In this document: positions 17,617 through 26,600 of the stretch, one piece after another
Numbering within the stretch: position 1 is the stretch's first letter
Layout of the letters: every line of letters begins with the position of its first letter
Made by a program: the position numbers and the translations under genes
Notes under the pieces: model-generated
Told to the model about the DNA's origin: nothing
The model's input: only the letters and a program-made list of their open reading frames with translations
The model's database searches: none
Assembly (NCBI RefSeq): GCF_000708885.1
Contig: NZ_JEOE01000005.1
Span: forward strand, 1 to 64,000
Source: Cellulomonas sp. HZM
GTDB taxonomy: Bacteria; Actinomycetota; Actinomycetes; Actinomycetales; Cellulomonadaceae
DNA length: 64,000 bases
Reading direction: 5' to 3'

Positions 17617-18927
17617 TCAGAGCCCGAGGCGGATCCAGTCGTCGCCTCGGGCGCGCCACCCGGTCGTCGTCGCCCGCGCGGCCATGAACACGCCCGCGAA
17701 CGCGACCCACAGCCACGCGAGCCCCGCAGCGCCGCTCGGTGCCCAGCCGTGCACGGCCAGCGCGGCGGGCACGAACGCGACGAAGGTCCCCACGCCGGCC
17801 CACGCGAGGAAGCGCCCGTCCCCGGCGCCGATCAGCACGCCGTCGAGCACGAACACCCAGCCGGCCATCGGCATCGTCACGGCGGCGACGACGAGCGCCG
17901 CGACAGCGGCCCGCCGCACGTCGTCGTCGGACGAGAACGCCCGCACGTACCACCACGACGCGCCGCCGACGACGAGCCCCAGCACCGCACCCGCGCCGAC
18001 GCCCCACTGCAGCGTGCGCCTCAGCACCGCCCGGACCCGGGCCACGTCACCCGCGCCGAGGGCGTGCCCGACGAGCGCCTGCGCCGCGATCGCGAGCGCG
18101 TCGAGCGCGAACGCCGCAAGCCCCCACACGGCGCTGACCACCTGGTGCCCGGCGAGGCTCACCGCTCCGAGGCCGGTCGCGACCCACGCCGCCAGCAGGA
18201 TCGCGGCGCGCAGGCTGAGCGTACGGACCAGCAGCGGCGTGCCCGCGCGCGCGTTCGACCAGATGCCGGCGGTCGCGGGCCGCAGGCTCACGCCGCGCTC
18301 GCGGGCTCCGCGCGCGACGACGGTCGCGAGGACGGCGCCCATCGCGAGCTGCGTCGCGGCCGTGCCGGCGCCCGAGCCGCCGATGCCGCGGTGCAGACCG
18401 AGCACGAGGGCGACGTTGAGCACCGCGTTGACCACGGCGCCGCTCGCGGCGACGCCCAGCGGCGTGCGCGTGTCCTGCAGGCCGCGCAGCGCTCCGGTCG
18501 CTGCGAGGACGACGAGCATGCCGGGCAGCCCGGGTGCGGACCAGTGCAGGTACGTGACCGCCTCGTCGGCCACCGCGCCGCGCGCGCCGAGCGCCTCGAC
18601 GAGCGGCCGAGCGCCGGCCCAGGTCGCGGCGGCGAGGGCGAGGCCCAGACCGACCGCGAGCCACAGGCCGTCGACACCCATCTGCATCGCCCCGCGCTGG
18701 TCGCCCGCGCCGAGTCGTCGGGAGACCGCCGCCGTGGTGGCGTAGGCGAGGAACACGCACAGGCCGACGACCGTCACGAGCAGGGTCGACGCGAGCCCGA
18801 GCCCCGCGAGCGGGTCGGTCCCCAGGTGGCCGACGACGGCGGAGTCGACGAGCACGAAAAGCGGCTCGGCGACGAGCGCGCCGAGCGCCGGGACGGCGAG
18901 CGCGAGGATCTGCCGGTCGACGCTCAC
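17617..18927 (-). CDS. MATE family efflux transporter (DinF-like)
   Basis: A 436-residue polytopic protein with about twelve membrane segments in two MatE repeats. It starts VDRQILALAVPALGALVAEPLFVLVDSAVVGHLGT, the DinF-type N terminus. Members export cationic drugs or metabolites using Na+ or H+ gradients; the substrate is unknown. The GTG at 18927 has GGGAGA directly upstream. It is divergent from dnaB, and the DnaA-box-like cluster lies between the two genes. Confidence 0.88.
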   Translation of the reverse strand: MSVDRQILALAVPALGALVAEPLFVLVDSAVVGHLGTDPLAGLGLASTLLVTVVGLCVFLAYATTAAVSRRLGAGDQRGAMQMGVDGLWLAVGLGLALAAATWAGARPLVEALGARGAVADEAVTYLHWSAPGLPGMLVVLAATGALRGLQDTRTPLGVAASGAVVNAVLNVALVLGLHRGIGGSGAGTAATQLAMGAVLATVVARGARERGVSLRPATAGIWSNARAGTPLLVRTLSLRAAILLAAWVATGLGAVSLAGHQVVSAVWGLAAFALDALAIAAQALVGHALGAGDVARVRAVLRRTLQWGVGAGAVLGLVVGGASWWYVRAFSSDDDVRRAAVAALVVAAVTMPMAGWVFVLDGVLIGAGDGRFLAWAGVGTFVAFVPAALAVHGWAPSGAAGLAWLWVAFAGVFMAARATTTGWRARGDDWIRLGL

Positions 18928-18980
18928 TCTCCCGTGGTCGTCCGGGTGTCCAACAGGTGAAATGGCGGTGATCTCTCAGG

Positions 18981-19162
18981 GGATCCACACCCGGTGCACG
19001 GTGAACGTGCGGGTGAGAGCGGTGCCGGACGGCTGGTTCACCCACAGTATCCACATCGCTGTCCACGACCTGTGGATCAAATCGGACACCGTCCACACTC
19101 CGCCCACACTTCTCTGGGGGCCCGTCCCCAGGCTCGGGCGGGCTGTCCCCAGGTTGTCCACA
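18981..19162. promoter_or_regulatory. cluster of DnaA-box-like sites upstream of dnaB
   Basis: Within 180 bp there are: GGATCCACA (18981-18989), GTATCCACA (19046-19054), a TCCACG variant (19061-19066), TGATCCACA on the minus strand (19070-19078), CCGTCCACA (19088-19096) and a perfect TTGTCCACA (19154-19162). TTGTCCACA is the actinobacterial DnaA box. A CTGGGG/CCCCAG stem (19113-19130) lies inside the cluster. The whole 18928-19293 gap holds no gene. It could be a DnaA-titrating or regulatory site for dnaB; there is no dnaA or dnaN here, so it is not the standard oriC position. Confidence 0.6.
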
Positions 19163-19189
19163 GACCGCGTCGGCGCTCGTCCGGGCGGC

Positions 19190-19219
19190 TTGTGAGGGGG
19201 CCGACGACGCGCCTACGGT
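19190..19219 (+). promoter_or_regulatory. dnaB promoter
   Basis: TTGTGA (19190-19195), 18-bp spacer, TACGGT (19214-19219). The expected leader is about 70 nt to the GTG at 19294. It lies directly downstream of the DnaA-box-like cluster. Confidence 0.55.
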
Positions 19220-19293
19220 CGCGTGCGCGGGGCTCGTCGTGTCAGACCCTGGTGCGAACATGCGTTCGCAGATCGTTCCTTCAGGGGGTGGCA

Positions 19294-22200
19294 GTGAGCA
19301 TCGAGGAGATGTACGAGGCGCCGGTGGAGGCGTCGCGCGGCATGGACCGCACGCCGCCGCAGGACCTCGACGCAGAGCGGTCCGTGCTCGGCGGCATGAT
19401 GATCTCGAAGGACGCCATCGCGGACGTCATCGAGCAGCTGCGCGGTACGGACTTCTACCGCCCGGCGCACGAGCTCATCTACGACTCGATCCTCGACCTG
19501 TACGGCCGCGGCGAGCCCGCGGACGCGATCACGGTGGCCGACGAGCTCACCAAGCGCGGCGAGATGGGCCGCATCGGCGGCGCCCCCTACCTGCACACGC
19601 TCATCGCGTCCGTGCCCACCGCGGCGAACGCGGGCTACTACGCGCGGATCGTGCGGGAGCGCTCGATCCTGCGGAAGCTGGTCGAGGCCGGCACGCGCAT
19701 CGTGCAGCTCGGGTACGGGACCGACGGCGGCGACGTCGACGAGATCGTCAACAACGCGCAGGCCGAGGTCTACGCGGTCACCGAGCGGCGCGCGGCGGAG
19801 GACTACCTGCCGCTGTCGGAGATCATCGGCGGCACGGTCGACGAGATCGAGGCGGCCGGCCACCGCGGCGAGGGGATGATCGGGGTGCCGACCGGGTTCT
19901 CGGACCTGGACCGCCTGACCAACGGGCTGCACCCGGGGCAGATGATCGTGGTGGCGGCGCGGCCGGCCATCGGGAAGGCGCTCGCGCTCGACACCCCGCT
20001 GCCGACCCCGACGGGGTGGACGACGATGGGCGAGGTCGCCGTCGGCGACTGGCTCATCGCGGCCGACGGCACGCCCACGCGCGTCGTCGCGGCGACCGGG
20101 GAGATGACCGGACGGCCCTGCTACCGGGTCACGTTCGACGACGGGACGACGATCGTCGCCGACGCGCAGCACGAGTGGGAGACCCGCACTCGCGCGGACC
20201 GGCGCCGACCGCACGGGAGCACCCCGGGGATCTGGACCACCGAGGAGATCCACGCGACCGTCCGCTGTGCGACCGCCGACGCACGCGCGAACCACTCGGT
20301 CGAGACGGCACGGCCGCTCGACCTCCCGACCGCCGACCTCCTGGTCGACCCGTACGCCCTGGGCGTGTGGCTGGGCGACGGGCACTCCGCGTCGGCCCGC
20401 TTCACGAGCGCGGACCCGGAGATCGCGATGCGCATCGAGGGCCGGGGCATCGACGTCACCATGCGCGACGTCTTCCAGGGCGCAGCTCGGCTCTACACCA
20501 TGACCTTGCCGGTCGAACCCATCGCGGCGCGTAGCTGCGAGGTGTGCGGGTCGACGTTCATCCCGGCGCGTTCCCAGGTGCGAACGTGTGGGCAGTCGTG
20601 CGGGGGACGCGTCGTCTCCGCTCCTGTGGCTGTTCCGACCTGCCCGGACTGCGGGGTCGAGACGTCGGGCTTGAGGCGCTGCCAGTCGTGTCACGACCGG
20701 TACGGCACGATCCAGGGCCGACTGCGGACGTTGGGCGTCCTCGAGGACAAGCACATCCCGGTGCAGTACCTGCGTGCGAGCGAGGCTCAGCGGCGCGACC
20801 TCCTCGCCGGGCTGCTCGACACGGACGGCACCGTGAACCCGACGGGCAGCGTGCAGATCTCGCTGACGTCCAAGCGGCTCGCGCAGGACGTGCGCGAGCT
20901 CGTCCACTCGCTCGGGTACCGGTCCGGGTGGTCGACGAAGTCGGTGGCCGGTCGTAGCGAGGCGTCGTCGACCGCGTTCACGCTGACGTTCACGACGGAC
21001 GACGAGGTGTTCGCGCTCGAGCGCAAGAAGCTCGTGCACAAGGACCGACGCCGCCCCTCGACCCGCAGGCTGCGCGAGCGCTACATCGTCGCCGTCGAGC
21101 CGATCGAGTCGGTGCCCGTGCGATGCGTGCAGATCGACCACGACTCGCACCTGTACCTCGCGAGCCGGGCGATGGTGCCGACGCACAACTCGACGCTGGG
21201 CATCGACATCGTGCGGTCGGCCTCCATCAAGCACAACATGGCGTCCGTCGTCTTCTCTCTCGAGATGAGCCGCAACGAGATCACCATGCGTCTGCTCTCC
21301 GCCGAGGCGCGTGTGCACCTGCAGAAGATGCGCACCGGCCAGATGGGCGAGGACGACTGGGCGAAGGTCGCCTCCACGATGGGCAAGATCTCCGAGGCGC
21401 CGCTGTTCATCGACGACTCGCCGAACATGTCGCTGATGGAGATCCGCGCGAAGTGCCGTCGGCTCAAGCAACGCCACGACCTCAAGCTCGTGATCATCGA
21501 CTACCTGCAGCTCATGTCGTCGGGTAAGCGCGTCGAGTCACGTCAGCAGGAGGTCTCCGAGTTCTCGCGAGCGCTCAAGCTGCTGGCGAAGGAGCTCGAG
21601 GTCCCGGTCATCGCGATCTCGCAGCTGAACCGTGGCCCGGAGCAGCGCACGGACAAGAAGCCGCAGATGAGCGACCTTCGCGAATCGGGGTGCCTGACCG
21701 AGGACACGCGGATCCTGCGTGCGGACACCGGCGCGGAGACGACGCTCGGCGAGCTGTACGCGCTGGGTGCGAAGGACGTACCGGTGTGGGCGCTCGACGA
21801 GCGGCTGCAGTACGTCCGCCGGCACCTCTCGCACGTGTTCCCGACCGGGACGCGACCCACGTACCGGCTGCGGCTGGCCTCCGGCAAGGAGGTCGTCGCG
21901 ACGGCGAACCACCCGTTCCTGACGTACGAGGGATGGACCCCGCTGGGCGAGCTCGAGGTCGGTTCGAGGCTCGGCGTGCCCCGCCACGTCCCCGGTCCGG
22001 AGCGGCGGGTGGCGTGGGACGACCGGAAGGTCGTGATGCTCGCGAACCTCCTGGGCGACGGGTCCTCGGCGCAGATCGGGAAGGGCAAGCCGAAGCCGGT
22101 CGCGGAATGGCTCGACGACTTCGGGCTGTTCGGCGCACGCGGCGACGAGCGGTTTCTGCCGACGGCGGTATTCCACCTCCCGAAGGAACAGATCGCGCTG

Positions 22201-22980
22201 TTCGTCCATCACCTGTGGTCGACCAACGCATCGGTCACCGTCGAGCCGTCGGGCCGAGGGGGTCGGATTCGCTACACGTCGAGATCCCGCGCGTTGCTCG
22301 ACGGACTGTCCCGCCTGCTGCTCCGCTTCGGCATCTCGACGGTCGTGCGCAGGTCGCACGAGGCCGCTGGCCACGACGGATGGATGCTCGACATCGACGG
22401 TGTCGACGACCAGCGACGCTTCCTTCAGGAGATCGGCGTCGCGGGCGCGACGGCGTCGCGCTTGCTGGAGATCGTGCGCGCCGCCAGCAGCAGCACCGCG
22501 TCGAACGCCGTGTCGCGCCCGGTGTGGGGCGAGGTCCGCGACGTGCTCGTCGGAGCCGGCGCAGCGTCCCAGCCGATCCCCGCCGGTGTGGTGCCGCAGG
22601 AGAACCCGAATGCACCGTCGCGGCAGCGTCTGGGTCGTATCGCCGAGGTCCTGGACAGCGAAGACCTCGAGATCATGGCGGTCAACGACCTGCTGTGGGA
22701 CGAGGTCGTGGCGATCGAGCCCATGGGCGAGAGACCCGTCTACGACGCGACCGTCCTCGGCACCCACAACTTCATCGCCAACGGCATCGCGGTCCACAAC
22801 AGCATCGAGCAGGACGCGGACATGGTGATCCTGCTGCACCGCGAGGACGCCTACGAGAAGGAGTCGCCGCGCGCCGGCGAGGCGGACCTGATCGTCGCCA
22901 AGCACCGTAACGGGCCTACGGACACGATCACGGTCGCCTTCCAGGGGCACTACTCGCGGTTCGTCGACATGCAGGCGTGA
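19294..22980 (+). CDS. dnaB: replicative DNA helicase DnaB containing two inteins
   Basis: The precursor of the hexameric replicative helicase has 1228 residues. Removing two inteins (229-632 and 800-1169) leaves 454 residues, the usual DnaB size. The exteins hold the N-terminal domain (DLDAERSVLGGMMIS), Walker A split as R-P-A-I-G-K / S-T-L, Walker B (LKLVIIDYLQLM) and motif H4 split as D-L-R-E-S-G / S-I-E-Q-D-A-D. The helicase cannot bind nucleotide until the first intein is removed. GTG at 19294 is chosen for AGGGGG five bases upstream. It follows the rplI region as in mycobacteria, but separated by about 10 kb of other genes. Confidence 0.97.
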   Translation: MSIEEMYEAPVEASRGMDRTPPQDLDAERSVLGGMMISKDAIADVIEQLRGTDFYRPAHELIYDSILDLYGRGEPADAITVADELTKRGEMGRIGGAPYLHTLIASVPTAANAGYYARIVRERSILRKLVEAGTRIVQLGYGTDGGDVDEIVNNAQAEVYAVTERRAAEDYLPLSEIIGGTVDEIEAAGHRGEGMIGVPTGFSDLDRLTNGLHPGQMIVVAARPAIGKALALDTPLPTPTGWTTMGEVAVGDWLIAADGTPTRVVAATGEMTGRPCYRVTFDDGTTIVADAQHEWETRTRADRRRPHGSTPGIWTTEEIHATVRCATADARANHSVETARPLDLPTADLLVDPYALGVWLGDGHSASARFTSADPEIAMRIEGRGIDVTMRDVFQGAARLYTMTLPVEPIAARSCEVCGSTFIPARSQVRTCGQSCGGRVVSAPVAVPTCPDCGVETSGLRRCQSCHDRYGTIQGRLRTLGVLEDKHIPVQYLRASEAQRRDLLAGLLDTDGTVNPTGSVQISLTSKRLAQDVRELVHSLGYRSGWSTKSVAGRSEASSTAFTLTFTTDDEVFALERKKLVHKDRRRPSTRRLRERYIVAVEPIESVPVRCVQIDHDSHLYLASRAMVPTHNSTLGIDIVRSASIKHNMASVVFSLEMSRNEITMRLLSAEARVHLQKMRTGQMGEDDWAKVASTMGKISEAPLFIDDSPNMSLMEIRAKCRRLKQRHDLKLVIIDYLQLMSSGKRVESRQQEVSEFSRALKLLAKELEVPVIAISQLNRGPEQRTDKKPQMSDLRESGCLTEDTRILRADTGAETTLGELYALGAKDVPVWALDERLQYVRRHLSHVFPTGTRPTYRLRLASGKEVVATANHPFLTYEGWTPLGELEVGSRLGVPRHVPGPERRVAWDDRKVVMLANLLGDGSSAQIGKGKPKPVAEWLDDFGLFGARGDERFLPTAVFHLPKEQIALFVHHLWSTNASVTVEPSGRGGRIRYTSRSRALLDGLSRLLLRFGISTVVRRSHEAAGHDGWMLDIDGVDDQRRFLQEIGVAGATASRLLEIVRAASSSTASNAVSRPVWGEVRDVLVGAGAASQPIPAGVVPQENPNAPSRQRLGRIAEVLDSEDLEIMAVNDLLWDEVVAIEPMGERPVYDATVLGTHNFIANGIAVHNSIEQDADMVILLHREDAYEKESPRAGEADLIVAKHRNGPTDTITVAFQGHYSRFVDMQA
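19978..21189 (+). other. DnaB intein 1: Ala1, class 3-type, LAGLIDADG endonuclease with zinc-finger-like insert
   Basis: 404 residues inserted between Lys and Ser of Walker A. The first residue is Ala229 (A-L-A-L-D-T-P-L-P-T-P), not Cys or Ser. The triplet of class 3 inteins is present: Trp295 two residues after the block B His293 (Q-H-E-W), Cys611 in block F (R-C-V-Q-I-D), and Thr630 in block G (P-T-H-N632). The +1 residue is Ser. The two LAGLIDADG motifs are LGVWLGDG (356-363) and LAGLLDTDG (504-512). Between them lie eight Cys in pairs (415/418, 432/436, 450/453, 463/466), which look like two zinc knuckles and may be a DNA-binding insert. Boundaries follow from restoring the DnaB extein exactly. 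Confidence 0.9.
21691..22800 (+). other. DnaB intein 2: Cys1, class 1, resembles the mycobacterial DnaB intein
   Basis: 370 residues inserted between Gly and Ser of motif H4. It begins C800-L-T-E-D-T-R-I-L-R-A-D-T-G-A-E, very like the M. tuberculosis DnaB intein start. Block B is T-A-N-H873-P-F-L, block F V-Y-D-A-T-V, and it ends I-A-V-H-N1169 with Ser at +1: all the residues of a standard class 1 intein. A block C LAGLIDADG motif (ANLLGDGS, about 917-924) is clear. The second motif is weak, so endonuclease activity is uncertain. Confidence 0.93.
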
Positions 22981-22993
22981 CGGTTCTGCCGAC

Positions 22994-23593
22994 ATGTCGA
23001 TGGACCACACCGATGCCGTGTTCTTCGAGGACGAGGCCGCGTTCGAGGCCTGGCTCGTCGATAACGCGGCGACCGCCGGGCACGTCTGGATCCGGATGGC
23101 CAAGAAGGGCACCGGCGTCGCGTCGATCAACTGGACGGGGGCCGTCGACGTCGCCCTCTGCTTCGGCTGGATCGACGGCATCTCGCGGCGCCTCGACGAC
23201 GAGTGGTACGTGCAACGCTTCACCCCGCGGCGCCCGAGGAGCCTCTGGTCGAAGATCAACCGCGACCGCATCGAGCGACTCACCGCCGACGGCCGGATGC
23301 GCCCGCCCGGCCTGGCCGAGGTGGAGCGGGCGAAGACGGACGGCCGCTGGGACGCCGCGTACGACGGTCCAGCCAGCGCGACCGTGCCGGACGACCTCGC
23401 CGCCGCGCTGGCCGCACGCGGCCTCACCGAGGTCTTCGCCGCACTCGACGGCCGCAACCGCTTCGCATTCATCACGCGCGTCCAGACCGCGGTGCGTCCG
23501 GAGACCCGCGCGCGGCGGATCGAGCGGCTCACCGCCGGACTGGCCGAGGGCACGACCCCGTACCCGGTGACGACGAAGCGATCCGGTGTGTAG
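22994..23593 (+). CDS. YdeI/OmpD-associated family protein
   Basis: A 199-residue cytosolic protein. The family pattern is visible: F-E-A-W-L-V-D-N near the N terminus, V-D-V-A-L-C-F-G-W-I-D-G around 50-60, Y-V-Q-R-F-T-P-R-R-P-R-S-L-W-S-K-I-N around 75-92, and the C-terminal NRFAFI-x-R-V-Q-T-A-x-R-P-E-T-R-A-R-R-I repeat. In enterobacteria YdeI has been linked to stress and antimicrobial-peptide tolerance; the molecular role is unknown. The ATG at 22994 has no clear ribosome-binding site; Met three codons in is an alternative. It starts 13 bp after dnaB and may be cotranscribed with it. Confidence 0.82.
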   Translation: MSMDHTDAVFFEDEAAFEAWLVDNAATAGHVWIRMAKKGTGVASINWTGAVDVALCFGWIDGISRRLDDEWYVQRFTPRRPRSLWSKINRDRIERLTADGRMRPPGLAEVERAKTDGRWDAAYDGPASATVPDDLAAALAARGLTEVFAALDGRNRFAFITRVQTAVRPETRARRIERLTAGLAEGTTPYPVTTKRSGV

Positions 23594-23664
23594 CCGCACG
23601 GCGCTCAGAGACGCGAGAGCCCGTGTCGCACCCTGACGGCTCGGTCGACGGCTAACCTCGCCGC

Positions 23665-23670
23665 TACGGT
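23665..23670 (+). promoter_or_regulatory. -10 box of the DUF4132-MoxR-vWA-SWIM cassette
   Basis: TACGGT about 20 bp before the GTG at 23692, in the only sizeable gap before the five-gene cassette. No clear -35 is seen. Confidence 0.45.
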
Positions 23671-23691
23671 CACCGGTAGAGAGGGTCAGGC

Positions 23692-26600
23692 GTGGGCTGG
23701 CTGCGACGCAAGGGCAGGGCCGACGACGCCCCCGCCGCCTGGGCTGACGCCGTGCGGGAGGTGGCGCCAGCCTTCGGCGCCGCAGGCTGGGTCGACTGGG
23801 TGCTGACGGGTCAGGGTTCGCCCCCGCCGCAGGTCTCGACCCGGCTCTTCGGTCGCCGTGAGGTGGGGCGGCCGACGGCCCTGCGCACCCTCTACGCAGG
23901 GATCGGTGAGGTCGACGTCGACGTCGCGCGCCGCTGGGCGCGGGTGCTCGACGCGACCCGCCCGCCGTACGGCATCCTCGGCGAGCTCGACGGGCGCCGG
24001 TGGCACGAGGAGATGCTGGTGCACGCGGCCGAGGCGACCGTGCGGCCCGCGCCGCTGCCGATCACGTTCGACGACCTGCTCAGGATCGGGGCTGACGACG
24101 GGGTCAGCCCGGGCGACCTCGTCGGTTCCGTGCTCACGCTGCAGCCGTGGGCGCGACACATCGACCCGCTGCGCCGCGAGCTGGACCGCCTGCCGGGACT
24201 CGCAGAAGCCTTCGTCGAGGCGCGGGCCGAGGTCTCCGCGGCGATCGAGTCGGGGCGGCCCGAGAGCCGGGCGCTGGCGCTCACGCTCGCAGCGACCGTG
24301 CTCGACGACGGGCAGCTGGCCACGTTCGCAGACGAGATCGCGATCGCGGCGGTGGCCCGCAGCAGCCAGGTCAGTGCTGCCGCGGCCCCGCTGGTCGAAC
24401 GGCTCGGGCGTGAGATCGTCGGACCGCTGCGCCGCGCCGCCGTCGAGCGCGCTCCCGCCGAGCGGTCGCGGGCGCTGACCCTCCTCCTGGACAGACCCGA
24501 CGAGCGCGAGTGGGCGCTGGCTACGGCCGCCGACGACCGGTCCGCCTCCGTGCGCGCCGTGGGGGCGCAGGCCGCGATCTCGACGATCGCGCCGCCGGTG
24601 ACCCTCGAGATCCCCGACAGCGTGCCCGTCGTGTGGGGGATGTCGGAGCGCGATGCGAGGGCCGTCGCCCAGACGGTCGTCGATCGCTTGACGCAGCGGA
24701 TCGATGCGCACAACGCCGCCGCGCGGGCAAGGGAGGGGCGGCAAAGTTCGCACGGCTCCTCGACCCGCCCCTCGGTGCCGCCGGGTGCCGTCGGAGAGCT
24801 GACCAGGGCACTCACCTCGTCGGAACCGCCGCAGGTACGGCCGGAGCAGGCGTGGGTCGACCCCTACGAGGTCTCGAGCATCCTCGAGGAGCTCGCAGAC
24901 GCGAACCGGATCGACGCACCCGCGGCGGTGGCCGTGCTCGCGGACCTAGGGATGCTCAGCCGACAGTCGGTCTACGCACTGGATCCCCTCCTGGAGGTCG
25001 CGGAGCGGCTGCACCAGGTCACGGCGGGCCCCGATCTGCGGACCGTGCAGGCCCTGCTCGACGGCATCGGGTTCGACGGGCGTTCGCTCGTGTGGTCGAT
25101 GTACGCGCGCGCGTACGGACGGTCGCTGGGTCGCGCGTGGCGCGACGACGACGTGTGGCCCTTCGTCGCCACGCACCTCGACTGGCTGTTCGAGCAGCAG
25201 GCGAAGCAGGACAGCTGGGACTTCGACAAGCTCGCGCTCTACGAGGCGGTGGCGACGCTCCCGGTGCGACCGGACCGCTTGCGTGACCTGCTGTTCGCGG
25301 CGGCGCTCGGAGGCCGAAAGCTCGAGCGCGGCCGCGCCCAGGCGGTGCTTGCCGACGATCCTGAACGGTCGGCGCGCGCTGCGTCGGCGCTGCTCGACGG
25401 CAAGGCGGAGGTCCGCCTGGTCGCCGCCCAGTGGCTCGCGGTGATCGCCGACCCGCAGGCGCTTGCGGCGCTGCGCACGGCCTGGGCGAAGGAACGCCAG
25501 GACGTGGTGCGCGGGGCGTTGCTGGACGCACTCGTCGCGCTCGGCGAGCCGCCGGAGAGCTACCTCGACCCGGCGACCACCGAGGCACGAGCCCAGGCGT
25601 TCGTCGCGAAGGGCCTTCCTGCCGCGTTGGCGTGGTTCGACTGGGACACGCTGCCCGAGGTGAGGTGGGAGGCGTCAGGCGAGCAGGTCCCGCTCACCGT
25701 TCTCCAGTGGGTGTGCGGTACCGCGGTCAAGACGCGTTCTCCAGAACCGGACGCGATGCTCCGGCACCACGCAGCGCTGTTCGAGCGGGAAGGGCGTCGG
25801 CGACTGGCCGTGCACATCCTTGCGGCGTGGCTCGCCGAGGACGTGCGCCCGATCCCGGCCGACGAGGCCTACCGGCAGGCGTCGGACGCCGCGCGCGGCT
25901 CGTACGGCTGGTACACGCGCTCGCCCGAGAGCGCGTACTTCGGCATGACGGTCGAGCAGGTCGCCGAGGCGATCCTCCCGGCCTACCTTCGTCAGCCGGC
26001 GGGATCGGCGATCGCCAGCAAGGGCCTGCTCGCGGTCGTCGCCGCGTGCGGTGACCGCGACGTGGTCGCGCCTGCGGAGCGGTACCTCAAGGAGTGGTAC
26101 GGGCAGCGGGCTGCCCAGGGCAAGGCCCTGCTCGGGATGCTCTCGTGGGTCGAGCACCCGGCTGCGACCCAGCTGGTCCTCGCTGTGGCGACCCGGTTCC
26201 GAACCAAGAGCTTCCAGGACGAGGCGCTGCGGCTGGCACAGGCGCTCGCCGACCGGCGCGGATGGACCATCGACGAGCTCGCCGACAGGACCATCCCGAC
26301 CGCGGGGTTCGACGAGCTGGGCGCTATCGAGCTCTCCTACGGACCGCGGTCGTTCAGTGCCCGACTGATGCCCGACCTCTCCGTCCAGCTGCGCGACCCG
26401 GAGCAAGAGGTGATCAAGGCGCTCCCCGCGCCGCGTCAGTCGGACGACGCCGAGCAGGCGGCAGCGGCCAAGAAGCTGCTGGCGTCGGCTCGTCGTGACG
26501 TGAGGTCCATCGCGAACCTGCAGCAGCAGAGGCTGTACGAGGCCATGTGCACGGAACGATCGTGGTCCGTCGACGACTGGCAGACGTACCTGCTGGAGCA

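Noticed and set aside
18981-19162. The DnaA-box-like cluster as the chromosomal origin itself
   Set aside because: No dnaA, dnaN or AT-rich unwinding region is nearby; oriC normally lies between dnaA and dnaN, outside this window.
21538-23553. Long minus-strand frames antisense to the dnaB C-terminal half and intein 2
   Set aside because: Low-complexity Arg/Ser/Ala composition, no start signals, and the sense strand carries intact intein and helicase motifs.
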